Shown: piece by piece, positions 43,209-54,392 of the stretch
Numbering within the stretch: position 1 is the stretch's first letter
How the letters are laid out: every line of letters starts with the position of its first letter
From: Gnetum montanum
Lineage: Eukaryota; Streptophyta; Gnetopsida; Gnetales; Gnetaceae
DNA: 64,000 bases
Reading direction: 5' to 3'
NCBI GenBank assembly: GCA_015680685.1
Contig: MNCI01004126.1
Coordinates: forward strand, 99,540 to 163,539
Position numbers and translations under genes: made by a program
The notes under the pieces: model-generated
Databases searched by the model: none
What the model was told of the DNA's origin: nothing
What the model saw: only the letters and a program-made list of their open reading frames with translations

Positions 43209-45340
43209 CTTGCTTAAGACAAATTCATTCTATAGAGGCCTAAAGTGTGATTCTCCAAGAACTTAACTTTGGTTCCTTCTTGGACATGATGCCATAAGAG
43301 GTAAAGACCCAATTGCAAGGATCTCCCATGTGGCCTATCCTCACTTTTAATGGGGAGTGGTACATGGGAAAGAATTTTCTCTTTTGAAATAACATGCAAG
43401 TAGATGCCATGATGAAGATTAAGAACATCAATGTGTCCTATTCAGTTAAGGTCACTGTAGAGGCCCTTAGGTTGCCTAATAGTGGGGTAACTTTGATGAA
43501 GATTTCCACGTAGGTAGACCCAAACGTCAAAAAGGAATGGGTCCAATGGTGCTATGGAGTGGACCATAAGGAGTATATTGCATTGACCAAGGTAGAGAGG
43601 GTTTATTTCAACATTATGGCCTACCGCCTAAACCCAATGGTGAGGCTAAGCAAGATCACTGCCTTCTTTGCTTGTGCATGTGCCTCTCTAAGTAGAAAAT
43701 TTCCAATCAACCTCTCACAGCTTATCTTCTTAGAGATGGAGAAAAGATTTAAAGAGAATGAACATGGGAGGAAGACACTCCCCTTCCCTTACCTAATCAA
43801 AAAATTTGCAAAAGAAAAGGGATAGCCTAATATGCCAATGACATGCTTTGTCATGCTTCTACCACATCCTAGCAAGAGATGATGAAATATAAAGCACCTG
43901 CCAAATTGCTTGAAGAGAAGCAACCACCACCACCACCACCTACTTAAGAAATCACATTATAGTCCAACATGAGAAGGTATTGGACCAACTGATGGGAATC
44001 AAAAAACCATTTTTAGAGATCTTCAATATTTTGAAAAACATCATTGCTACCTAGTCAGAGCTATTGGACACCAAGGGTAAGCTCATCATGACAAATGCCC
44101 AACTTGAGGTAGCCACAACTGAAAATTGATAGTTGGCTATTGAAGTTGCAAAATTGAAAGCTCACTTGACCAATCTCTCCATTCTCAGCTAAGCAATTGT
44201 AAGAGGTGAAGCTTTCTTATAACTTTAGAACAAACTCAAAGAGGCTAAGAATGTGAAGAAGATGGCAATCTTTGACTCATCCTTATCGGAGGATTTGACC
44301 TTCAACATTGATAGGAACTTGATGCAAGCCCGTAAGGAGAACCTCGCTTTGACCAAGAACATTCATTGCCTACGAAATTTTGAAACACAAAAGTATTAGA
44401 TGGTTAAATTTGTGTGAGAACAACAAGAGCAGCTTGTTAAGGTAAACATGGACTTGAAGAGGTTGATAGCCAAAAATTGAAATCTCTTAATGGCGAAAGT
44501 TCATACCCTTCACTAGAAAGTAGCTATTGAGGTAGCTTCTTGGATGAATGAGGCCTTGAAATTCAAACATGTAAAGAATCATTACAAGAACTAGGTTGGG
44601 CTCTTCAATGAGGTGAATGAAAAGGAGATTTAATTGATGAAGGAAAAAATGAATGAGGCCCTCTAGCAACTCCAATAAAGAGGTGATGTGTGGTAACCAA
44701 TCTTAAATAAATATAATGTTGATAACAAAGCAAAAATCCACTTGCAAAAGTTGCAGATTGAAGAGATAATGGAATACATGGAGCTTGCCAACCTTCAGTA
44801 TGCAAACTTGGCAATACTAACAATAGGGAGGTTGTGATCAAAGTTGGAGAAGAAGGTGGCTAGTTCGTACCTCCTCTACAAGTCAAGTTCAAGTATCAGA
44901 AGGACACAAAGCAGAAGCTACAAATAGCAAATGTGAAGATTGATGTTCTCATGAGCTGATTTACAGACAAGCAATCAGTTGCTAAGAACCTAGCTAGAAG
45001 AATGAACAACTATTAGGAACTGTAAAACCTTGTTAGGACGTTCGATGTCGAATGAAAACAATTCACAATCTAAGGAATTGTTCCTTACAATGCCGTGTCT
45101 GTGGGATGTCCTGTACTAGCCTACATTGGTGACGCTATGTGGATTGTGTATGATCCATAGAGTAAGGAGGAGAAGATGAAGGTATTGCTAGATTCCTTTT
45201 GCCTTTCATTGGAAGTAACAGCTGCAATAGGGCATTCGTAGTCACCACCTTAGACTCAACCGCCACAACCATAGGCATTGGAGGTTGGAGAAGGTTCTTC
45301 AACATCCCAAGAGCCTCCACCTCCTAGCACTATTTAATCT
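43209..45340 (+). pseudogene. ORF3 (env-position ORF) of element B, main part
   Basis: The frame resumes from 20391: ILQELNFGSFLDMMP (about 43250), SPMWPILTFNGEWYMG, MKIKNINVSY, then the open piece 43559-43825 with MDHKEYIALTKVERVYFNI and the run to KFPINLSQLIFLEMEKRF. A Pro run (about 43925-43945) and a long heptad-like, Lys/Glu/Leu-rich region (about 44000-44680) predict a coiled coil. A Pro/Gln-rich tail ends near 45340. The same layout is on the minus strand at 58050-60970. Its function is unknown. No membrane span is evident, so an envelope role is doubtful. Confidence 0.6.
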
Positions 45341-45527
45341 TCTCTTCATCTTTGGCCATTAGAGGATTTCTAGTTATCCAATTTTGCAAGGGTGTTCAAT
45401 TTTGTTCTACTAAACATCCATTTTTGTAATCATTGTAAATCCATACAATTGGGCACATAGAGTTAGTCAGTTTGTGGTTCAAGCTCCATCCTACTTTTGT
45501 TCACTTGAGGATGAGTTTTGAGTTAGT

Positions 45528-45537
45528 TGTGGGGGTA
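45528..45537 (+). other. Polypurine tract of element B
   Basis: TGTGGGGGTA directly before the LTR start TGATGAATC, with the family's TTCACTTGAGGATGAG upstream. Confidence 0.7.
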
Positions 45538-46373
45538 TGATGAATCACAAAGTAGGGCTGCATTGATGGGCATGCGTCAATGCATGGGTTGATGTGTCGA
45601 CCTAGTGTCTATCTTTGCCTATATAAATGCGTGTACCTATCACATTTATGACACCGTTGAGTCAATAGAGTGATGAAGTTCTTGTAGTTTCATTTCATAA
45701 GAGGTAGAATATTTTCTAAGTGCATGTAGTAAGACTTCAAGGATTGTACATATCCTTATTCAAGCATCAATGTACCTGGATATTGTGATGTGATGGCAAT
45801 AAAGACAAGATTCTTGAAACTCATTGCAGCACTTGGAATAGATTAATGTTTACTTTCATGCACCTTATTATTCATGCATTTTACATTCATGTTCTTGAGT
45901 AATTAATACGCTTAAGTAATACACATAAGTACGATCACCTTAAACATACCATTAATGCTTGGTAATCCCAGTAGTGTTATCGCTTGGTAATCCCAGTAGC
46001 CTAACACTTAGTAACCCAGTAGTGTCATAATGAGTTTAGAATGTGTACGACAAGTGGACCTAGATACTTATGTTAGGAAATAGACTAAGGCATTAGATAG
46101 TTACCTAGATTAGTTCATAAATAATCACTTTATTTTATAGTTAGATTAAAATAGATAAAATATAAAATTAATAAAAATCATGTGCCTTGGCTTACACTTA
46201 ACCATACACTCGCGCTTACACAAGTGAAGCCAAGAAGACAACGATCACATCCTTAGGTCACTACCTTTGCTATTGTGCATTTGGAGAGCTAAAGTCCATG
46301 TAATTTGAACGGATCACTAGTGCAACACTTGTGATTCGTATGGTTGGGTGTAGGGACTACTGGCTGCTCATCA
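45538..46373 (+). mobile_element. 3' LTR of element B
   Basis: 836 bp, TGATGAATCACAAAG to ...GGCTGCTCATCA. Its U3 is of the type in A and F (GATGGGCATGCGTCAATGC), not the GATATC type of C. Three copies of a TTGGTAATCCCAGTAG repeat lie at about 45957-46022. The sequence to the right (CTAAC...) is the border to non-element DNA. Confidence 0.75.
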
Positions 46374-47587
46374 CTAACTCTACTATGAATGCTACATCGT
46401 GGTTCCAATGGTGTTACAAAATTATTATGCAATGCATGATTGACACATATGATAAAGACAAAACAAAACAAAACAAAACAAAACAAAACAACATTCATTG
46501 CTCAATGTAGTTGTCTTCAAGTTATAGGCACCTTGTTGTTGTGAATGCACAACTTCCTTAGCTACTATAGGAAAAATTTGTTCAAGTTTCTTATGTTGTC
46601 TTTCAAATAAATTCATAAACACAATGTTTTCAAAGAAATTAGAAATAAACCATACTACCTAGTGCTTTTGGTTATTCATCATGATATCTGTGTAATTAGG
46701 AGATCCACAATGTAGTTGTTCCTTGGAACTTGCCTCTAAAAGTGTCCTAGCCTTAATAGAATATCTCAAGGTAACTAGGGGATTCACAGTGTAGTTGTTG
46801 CCTAAAATATGCCTCTCAAAGTGTCCTAATATTGTTTAGCTTTACCCTACTATTAAATCTTTTCTCTAATATAATGCATAATCATCATCGTAAACAACCC
46901 AGCTTTATCACAATGAGTATTGCACTTATCTTTTATCACCTTATAGGAAGAGCATAGCAACTCCATTAATGCACTATTATTTAGGAGTCCATTCTATATA
47001 ATGCTATTCAATAGTTTCCACACTTCTCTACAATAAGAAGTTTCCCTCCATTTAAAAAGTTTTGCATATGACCTTGAAATATTTATTGCTTTCCTAAAGG
47101 CTAGTTAGTGATGTTTGCTTGTGTCTTTGTGTGAGTAATACATAGAGATAGAATACATAGAATATGAACAAATTGGTTATATTTAAAATAACTCCATTTT
47201 TTAATACAAAAGTTACGAAAAAACTTTTAAAATTTTCATTAACTATAACAATGAATTATAATGGGTTCCCTTTTATAATTTTTTTTTCTTCCCAAAGAAA
47301 ATCATTTATGTATGTCTTTTTAACGAGGGTAGGGTAAATAACAATGTGCCTTTATGTATGTGTTGTTAACGAGGGTAGGTTAAATAACAATTGTGCCTTT
47401 TTCCCAATTTCCGTGGAGATACTTTCCCCACCCACACACGAGCCTTTTTTCCATCGCATAAAATAAAATCATTTATATCGGTAAAATAACCATACTTTTC
47501 ATGCATTAAAATTATTTTATACAATTTATTGCAAAAATAAACCTAGGGTTAGGGTTAGATCATATATAGGCACCCTGAACGGTTTTC
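46374..47587. other. Intergenic DNA, left part of the host island
   Basis: AT-rich sequence without a credible gene. It holds an (AAAAC)n microsatellite at about 46458-46491 and a direct repeat of about 45 bp near 47300-47400 (TTTATGTATGTCTTTTTAACGAGGGTAGG, repeated at 47350, given here with its run broken by differences). Confidence 0.5.
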
Positions 47588-48200
47588 ACGGGGTTGGAAA
47601 TTGACGCCCAAGGGTGCCTATCAAAGGAAATTGGCTGTACGGTTATTTTAAAAAACTGGCTTTAAAATTTAATAAAATATATCAAAATAAAAAATAAAAT
47701 GAAAAAATTAAGCTAAGGTTGTTGGAGTAAAAGTGAAAATATGTTAAATTAAGAAACAATATCTTTATTTCTCCTTGTCTAGTTTAAATGAGTAATAATA
47801 CATAAGATTTTAGAGCATATAATTAAATTGCAGCAACAATATTAAAACTAATCTTAAAATTAAGAAAATAAAGGTAAGGTGATAAGATCACAAGAAAATT
47901 CCAAAAATTCCTAACTATTTAAAAGAGTACAGTTGAAAGGCTCTTAAATTAAGAAAAATTATCTCAAATTTTAGCATTGAATAGTTTAAATATATAACAC
48001 ATTGAATTTCAAAAATATATTGTTAAATTACAATAGCAACAACAATAAAATCAATCTTATAACGACCCCTCTATTACATTTTATTAATTACAAACTTGTT
48101 TGAAATGTACCTGTTTAAAAATTTTAAATTTCGTTTAGGACAAGAATCCCCAAACACAGGCATACCGGCGTCAATTACCGGCATAAATTTCCAACCCTGT
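47588..48200 (+). mobile_element. MITE-like repeat, copy 1
   Basis: About 610 bp, AT-rich, noncoding, bounded by inverted ends ACGGGGTTGGAAATTGACGC and GGCATAAATTTCCAACCCTG. The internal sequence is repeated in inverted orientation at 50700-51308. Small size, terminal inverted repeats and lack of coding sequence fit a MITE. I could not assign a superfamily or see a clear target duplication. Confidence 0.6.
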
Positions 48201-50699
48201 CCAAGCCTGTCATTTATTTACGCCTTATTAAAGAAAGGTATGTTAAATGACAATGTGGCTCTGTCCCACTTTATGTGGACATCCTTTTGCCACCTCTGAC
48301 ACGAGCGCTTTCCCGCCACACAACATATTGAAAAAAAAAATTTCCAATCACGTGTTTTTTAACTTTATTGAGAGAAATAATTTGTAGGTTTTTAACTTTT
48401 TAAGAGAGAAATAATGTCCTTTTTAAACGTTTTTCAGAGACATTTTCTGCTGAGTGCGTTAAGAGACCATGATGACGCGAAGCTTGGAATGTGCGTGCAT
48501 GGACATTCGTTTACGCAGACAAGGCCAAATTAGTGGGTCCATGGATGGCTTGCCAAAAGTTAGCCTACAAACAATATGCCATGGTCCACACTCCACGCTT
48601 GACACCCTGCCGGCTGCCGGTCTTGAAATTGCATATGGACTCGGCCAAAATCCATCTTTCTCGTCATCGTACCAACTTCGCATGCCATTGTCATTTGCAT
48701 GCCTCTTTGCCGAACGTGCTTTCCCATCAAATTGCCGATCTATGGTTTTTCTTCTTGAAAATTTAAAAAATTAAAATATGATTACCAGCGGTCGGCGGCT
48801 GACATCACAGCTTAGAATTTGAAGCTGTCACTGAAACTTACACCTAAGGTGCTTTGTAAGAAAAGAGGTTTGCTTTCTTCAAAAACATGAGAGCTATTAC
48901 TTGGAAGCTTAATGTTTATCTCGTCACACCATTTTGAATCAAAAGGCGTCAGCGGATAAGTAAACTTACAGAACCCTTTCTAATGTCTTTTCTAATAGCT
49001 GACTGTTGGTGAATGACAATTGCATAAAACCCTAGCCTCTTTTTTAAGGTCTGGTGGATAGGAGAACCCTGTGCGTTCATGGATGAGTGAAACCTACTAA
49101 ACCTGACCTTTTCTTCAAGTAATGACTGCCGCTTTAATTATGAGGGCTAATATTTATCCATATAATTAAGGGCCTTATTTACGAGTCTTGGCTTGACCTG
49201 GTAAGCCCAGATGACAGATTCCCTGCCTTATTGAAAAGTTAAAGATTCTTGATTTAATCCACCATTACTGTAAATGATTGAACCCATATTTAGACATGTA
49301 AGTAATAATAGAATAGTATACACGAACAATTACCGCATCTCAGAGAATAGGAGACCGAATGTTGTGCCCCAATCAAAATGCTGCAAAAATAGAGTCGCGG
49401 TTTTACGCGTTGTCGATTTCATAGTGCATAGCACTCTTATCTGGTTTTTCTGCGTACAAATTTGAAGGAGCGTTTGGTTTGACGTTTCAAAAAAGCGAAC
49501 AGCCGTCCCACGGACTGTGTCTCGCCAACGGGCAAATCCAATACCATTATCAGCTTCGCTTGCATTCAAAGCCAAAAAGAGAGAGCAATATCGACAAAGG
49601 TGCACACAGAAAGGATACCGCGCTTCGTCACTGCGTCATAGTCGCAATGAAAGTTTCATGGGTTCATTCTGCCCGTATTTTACAAAACTGCGCAGAACTA
49701 CCGCCAAGAAATTCTATCTTGATATACACAATTTCCCGGCCAACTTTCGCATAGTTAAGGTGCAAAGAGCATTTAAATTTAAGTTGCTTAATAAATCAAT
49801 GTATGATATGGCATTCATGCAGCTTGGCCATGTAACCACATGGACACGAAACTATGAAGCCACTGCCACCGTCAGAAATCCACATTATCCTTGTTCCGAA
49901 TCCTGGTTTCCTGATAGAATTTAATAACCAGGATATATACATTTCGCTGTCAAAGATACAGTATTTTGCCCGAATACCTAGTACTTTTATACGTTTTATT
50001 TACAAATTAACCTGCATAAGACCATATACGTCTATCTCACCGTCAAACTCCAGGCCTGCAGCCTGTCACGAAATATCTCTGCACGTCTGCAACTCTCGAA
50101 CCGAAGGTGAACTTTTTCGTGAAGGCACAAATACCACAACGAATAAAAATTAAAAAGTAAGCCAGATTAATGATTAAATACTCGGCAAAAATATCGACTC
50201 GGCTTGAAAAATGAGTCGTAAAGATTTGGGAACTCGGATCACTCGTCTTAACAAATGGGCATATATCACTCGTCTTATGGGCATATATTTTATCTACAAT
50301 TTTTATTATTTTAAAGTTTTTTTTTATTATATCAATTATTTTTTATTTAACTTTATTTACTTGTCTCCTGAAAAATCAGTTAACTCAGTGATTTCTCGCG
50401 TTATTTTTAAGTTTCAGAGATTAATCGACTTCAAATCGTCCAAATCATTCGAGTTACTGGGACAAGTCAACTTGGATCGCGTTAAAAAGTAAATCCGCGC
50501 TTAATCGCTGAAACGGCGATTCATCGCCTTGCAAAAAATCATTGAGCCAGACATGAAATAGCACAACAAATCAGAACTGAAAGTGAGGTTGGCGCGTCGC
50601 TGAATTCTGAGGAAGCAGCCATATCTATTACACTCCACGGTCAAAGATGAACAGTGAGCTTCTTCCTGAAAGTTGACTCTCCAGTGGAAATGTTCCTAC
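48201..50699. other. Intergenic DNA between the two MITE-like copies
   Basis: Mixed composition, no gene I can support. Short open frames at 48469-48774 and 49517-50153 overlap each other on both strands and have no recognisable domain. A short direct repeat (ATCACTCGTCTTA ... GGGCATATAT, twice) lies at about 50237-50290. Confidence 0.5.
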
Positions 50700-51308
50700 C
50701 AGGGTTGGGAATTGAGGCCCATATGTTTCTATTCGGGGATTTTGATTTAAAAAAAGTTTTAAATTTTTAAACACGTGTATTTTCAAACAGGTTTATTTTA
50801 AATATATCTGTTATTTATAAAATGTAATATAAAGATTGTTATGATTTATAATAGTAATGTCATTGTTGTCGCTATTATAATTTAACAATATCTTTGGAGA
50901 TTCAATGTGTTACTCATTTGAACTACACAATCTCAAAATTTAAGATAATTTTTCTTAATTTAAAATGTTTTCAATTTTACTCTTATGAATAATTAGGAAT
51001 TCTTAGAATTTCCTTTTAATCTTATTACCTTAGCTTTGTTTTCTTGATTTTAAGATTAGTTTTAATATTGTTGCTACAGTTTAATTGTATACTCTAAAAT
51101 CCAATGTATTGTTACTCATTTAATTAAACTATGAAAAATAGAGATATTTTTTCTTAATTTAATATGTTTTCACCTTTACTTCATTCACCTCAGCTTTATT
51201 TTCTCATTTTTATTTTAATATATTTTATTTACTTTAAAAACCAATTTTTAAAAGCAACTGTACAATGAATCTTCTTTGACAGAACCTGGCCATCAATTTT
51301 CCACACTA
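50700..51308 (-). mobile_element. MITE-like repeat, copy 2, inverted
   Basis: The reverse complement is collinear with 47588-48200 (for example TAGTTTTAATATTGTTGC at 51057 against GCAACAATATTAAAACTA at 47832). Ends are AGGGTTGGGAATTGAGGCCC and GGCCATCAATTTTCCACAC. Confidence 0.6.
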
Positions 51309-52171
51309 GTTCTAACCTCCAAGGCAGCTTCAGCTCTGTTTGCCCATAAAAGCAAACCCTGGAGGCAGCAGCACATCGATGAGAAGCTGAAACCTACGTT
51401 AATAAGTGTTGGCGTTGTGAAGCCAAATCTTCACAACAATCAATCAGGATAGCAGAAGCTAGAAAGCATGTATACACTAAGATTATGATTAGAAGAGTTG
51501 ATTGCGGTCATATTTTTTGAAAAAATAGATCAAAATAGCAGAAATTAGAAAGCAAAATGTAAGCATAGTTTATGAAATATTGCTATTGAATTGCAAGGTA
51601 ACATTGAAGCAGATTGAAAATCGGATTAGAGATTAATCTAATGAAGTGTTATATTTTTATTAATTTTTTTAGTTTTATTTATTATTAATACTAATGTTAA
51701 CCAAAAACTAAAATTTCTTTATTTGATTTTTCACTTTGAGCTCTTTTGCACTCTAACTTAGTAAATGAAAAAAATTAGAAAATGCGGCTACTAACATGAA
51801 TAGATATGACTACCTTGTTTTGTTAACATTGATGATTTTAATCTGATTTTTACCCTGATTTATTTCAATTTATAAAAAAGTTACTGATTTGCCAATTGGA
51901 TATGATTTTCCAATTAAGAATGTAAGAGCCCGGAGTCCCGATATGAAATCGGGTGGTTACGAAAATTGAGAAAAAGGGTACACCAGTTTCGTTTTTTCCT
52001 CTATGGCTTCTTTAAATATTATGGATAGACATTTGTGATTCGGTTTTCCTTCAATCCTGGAATCTAAACTAAAACTTTCAAATCTGAACTAACTGTTATT
52101 TATGTAAAATTTCCTTTACAGATAGGTCATTAAACGGGAAAGAAGACGCGATACGAATATACGATCCCTGG
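51309..52171. other. Upstream intergenic DNA of the ascorbate oxidase gene
   Basis: AT-rich. No gene or recognisable repeat beyond low-complexity runs. Confidence 0.45.
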
Positions 52172-52520
52172 TATTTCTTAATCACAGATATCACGATCTA
52201 GCTTTGCCCTTAAAAGTCTTCGGTAATAAACGATGATCATAAGTCATGAGTAGCATAAACTAGAGCATGAGTATTTGAGCGACATTTTCGTGCCTTGCTA
52301 TTTCCATTTTTTTAAGGAGACTCTTGCTGATCTTGATATTTCTTAATCACAGATATCACGATCTAGCTTTGCAGTTAAAAGTCTTCGGTAAACAAATTTC
52401 GTAGCTCGGAACATACTGTAAATGATGATACGAGTCATGAGTAAATGATGATACGAGTCATGAGCAGCATACCCTAGAGCATGCGTCTTTGAGCGACATT
52501 TTCGTGCCTTGCTATTTCAA
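52172..52520 (+). repeat. Tandem duplication in the ascorbate oxidase promoter
   Basis: A 36-nt block (TATTTCTTAATCACAGATAT... to ...AGCTTTGC) is exact at 52172-52207 and 52337-52372. A second shared block (TTGAGCGACATTTTCGTGCC...) is at 52275-52304 and 52489-52518. Inside the second unit a 23-nt piece is itself doubled (52419-52441, 52442-52464). The duplicated DNA lies directly upstream of the TATA box, so it may change cis-element dosage. Confidence 0.8.
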
Positions 52521-52522
52521 TT

Positions 52523-52530
52523 TATATAAG
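52523..52530 (+). promoter_or_regulatory. TATA box of the ascorbate oxidase gene
   Basis: TATATAAG at 52523-52530, 150 bp before the ATG. A (GA)n run at 52557-52569 and an AAG repeat at about 52646-52660 lie in the presumed 5' leader, as is common in plant genes. Confidence 0.65.
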
Positions 52531-52679
52531 GGGGAAGGGGGGAACTTCGGCCGAAAGAGAGAGAGAGAGCTCTGCTGTTGTTACGTGTCTACCTCAGCTT
52601 TGGTCCTTAACTTGTTCGCTTAGTTTATTGATCTACTTCCTAATAAGAAGAAGAAGAAGAAAAACAAAAGCAGTCTTCA

Positions 52680-54392
52680 ATGGCATCAACGCCTGCGAAA
52701 CCGCCATTGCCATCGCTGCTACTGGTGCTGCTGCTGGCTCTGTGGCAGACCGAGGCTGGAACACGTCACTACAAGTGGAGTGTGGGTTACCTGGATTGGG
52801 CTCCCGACTGCGTGGACGCCACCGTGATAGCCGTCAACGGGCAGTCCCCGGGCCCCACCATATACGCCGAGCAAGGGGACCGCATCGTGGTAGAGTTGAC
52901 GAATGAGATGCCCACCGAGAGCGTGGTCATCCACTGGCACGGCATCCGCCAGCGGGGCACGCCCTGGAGCGACGGAACCCCCTCGGTGACGCAGTGCGCC
53001 GTGCCGGCCGGCGAAAAATACATCTACACTTTCGTCGTCGACCAGGCAGGCACCTACTTTTACCACGGCCACTACGGCATGCAGCGCACCGCCGGCCTCT
53101 ACGGCTCCCTCATCGTCAAATCCAAGGAACCCGAGCCCTTCCGCTACGACGCCGAGCTCAGCATCCTTCTCGACGACTGGTGGCACAAGTCCGTCTACGA
53201 GCAGGCCGCCGGCCTCTCCTCAATCCCCTTCCAGTGGGTCGGCGAGCCGCATTCGCTTCTCATCAACGGCCGCGGAACCTTCGACTGCTCCGCCGACACC
53301 GGCGGCAGCGTCTGCAACGCCTCCAACCCGCAATGCGCGCCGAGGACGGTGCTCCCAGTCACAGCCGGGGGCACGTACCGGCTCCGCGTAGCCAGCGTGG
53401 CGTCGCTGTCGTCGATAAACTTGGCGATCCAGGGCCACAACATGACGGTCGTGGAGGCCGACGGACACTTCGTTGAGCCGTTCGAGACCAGCAACCTCGA
53501 CGTCTACTCCGGCGAGACCTACTCCGTGCTCGTCACGGCGAACCAGGACCGGGCTCGGAATTACTGGGTCTCCACTAACGTCCGCGGCCGGAAGCCGGCA
53601 ACTCCGCCGGGGCTCGCCATTCTGAGCTACGACGGCACCGCGCGGAGCCCCACCGGAGCCCTCCCAGCCACCCCGGCATGGAACGATTTCCACTACAGCA
53701 TGTCGCTGGCCCGGCGCGTGAAGGCGCTCAAGGGGCCCCACAACCCACCTCCGCCGGCGCGGCCGGACCGGGTGCTGAAGCTGCTGAACACGCAGAACCG
53801 GGTGAACGGCTACCTCAAGTGGTCGCTCAACCACGTTTCGCTGGTGACGCCGGCCACGCCGTACCTGGCGGCGATGAAGTACGGCATCCGCAACGCGTTC
53901 TCGGCCGCGGCGCCGCCCGACACGTACACGCCGGCGGACTACGACATCTGGCAGGCGCCGGCGAACCCGAACGCGACGGGCGGTGACGGCGTGTACGTGC
54001 TGAAGTTTGGCACCGTGGTGGACGTTGTTCTCCAGAACGCCAACACCCTGACGCCCAACAACTCGGAGGTCCACCCGTGGCACCTGCACGGCCATGATTT
54101 CTGGGTGCTCGGCTACGGCCACGGCGTCTACAACGAGTCGACGGCGGTGAGAAGCCTGAACATGAAGAATCCGCCGCTGCGGAATACGGTGGCGCTGTTC
54201 CCGTACGGGTGGACCCTCATTCGATTCAGGGCCAATAATCCGGGCGTGTGGGCGTTCCACTGTCACGTGGAGGCGCATTACTTTATGGGGATGGGCGTGG
54301 TGTTCGCCGAGGGCGTGGACCGCGTGGGCACCCTACCGTACGACAGCATGGGCTGCGGCCTCACCCGCGACCGCTTCATGCCCATTCCCTGA
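52680..54392 (+). CDS. L-ascorbate oxidase, intronless (EC 1.10.3.3)
   Basis: A secreted multicopper oxidase that oxidises ascorbate in the cell wall and reduces O2 to water. The 570 codons hold a signal peptide (about residues 1-27, a Leu-rich core ending TEAG), then three cupredoxin domains. Copper ligands are all present: H85-W-H87, H129-G-H131, H465-P-W-H468-L-H470, and H527-C528-H529 with H533 and M538 for the type 1 site. The spacing matches zucchini ascorbate oxidase. WDD-like LLDDWWHKS, GEPHSLLING and NYWVS(T/V) stretches are typical of ascorbate oxidases rather than laccases. N-glycosylation sequons (NAS, NMT, NAT, NNS, NES) occur. Length is normal. The ATG at 52680 starts the signal peptide; a TATA box lies 150 bp upstream. 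The ORF is much more GC-rich than its surroundings and lacks the introns usual in angiosperm homologues. Confidence 0.95.
   Translation: MASTPAKPPLPSLLLVLLLALWQTEAGTRHYKWSVGYLDWAPDCVDATVIAVNGQSPGPTIYAEQGDRIVVELTNEMPTESVVIHWHGIRQRGTPWSDGTPSVTQCAVPAGEKYIYTFVVDQAGTYFYHGHYGMQRTAGLYGSLIVKSKEPEPFRYDAELSILLDDWWHKSVYEQAAGLSSIPFQWVGEPHSLLINGRGTFDCSADTGGSVCNASNPQCAPRTVLPVTAGGTYRLRVASVASLSSINLAIQGHNMTVVEADGHFVEPFETSNLDVYSGETYSVLVTANQDRARNYWVSTNVRGRKPATPPGLAILSYDGTARSPTGALPATPAWNDFHYSMSLARRVKALKGPHNPPPPARPDRVLKLLNTQNRVNGYLKWSLNHVSLVTPATPYLAAMKYGIRNAFSAAAPPDTYTPADYDIWQAPANPNATGGDGVYVLKFGTVVDVVLQNANTLTPNNSEVHPWHLHGHDFWVLGYGHGVYNESTAVRSLNMKNPPLRNTVALFPYGWTLIRFRANNPGVWAFHCHVEAHYFMGMGVVFAEGVDRVGTLPYDSMGCGLTRDRFMPIP

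Noticed and set aside
42399-46373. A separate 4-kb non-autonomous element bounded by the LTRs at 42399 and 45538
   Set aside because: The two LTRs have different U3 types, and the sequence between them continues ORF3 of B from 20391. It is better explained as C's 3' LTR inside B.
48459-50153. Several open frames of 90-135 codons between the MITE-like copies
   Set aside because: They overlap on both strands and in several frames, show no motif and have no promoter-like context.
52994-53476. 160-codon plus-strand frame inside ascorbate oxidase
   Set aside because: Out-of-frame shadow, Arg/Pro-rich, caused by the GC-rich codon use of the real gene.
53220-54278. 352-codon open frame on the minus strand within the ascorbate oxidase gene
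   Set aside because: It is the opposite-strand shadow of a GC-rich coding sequence. Arg/Val-rich composition and no domain.
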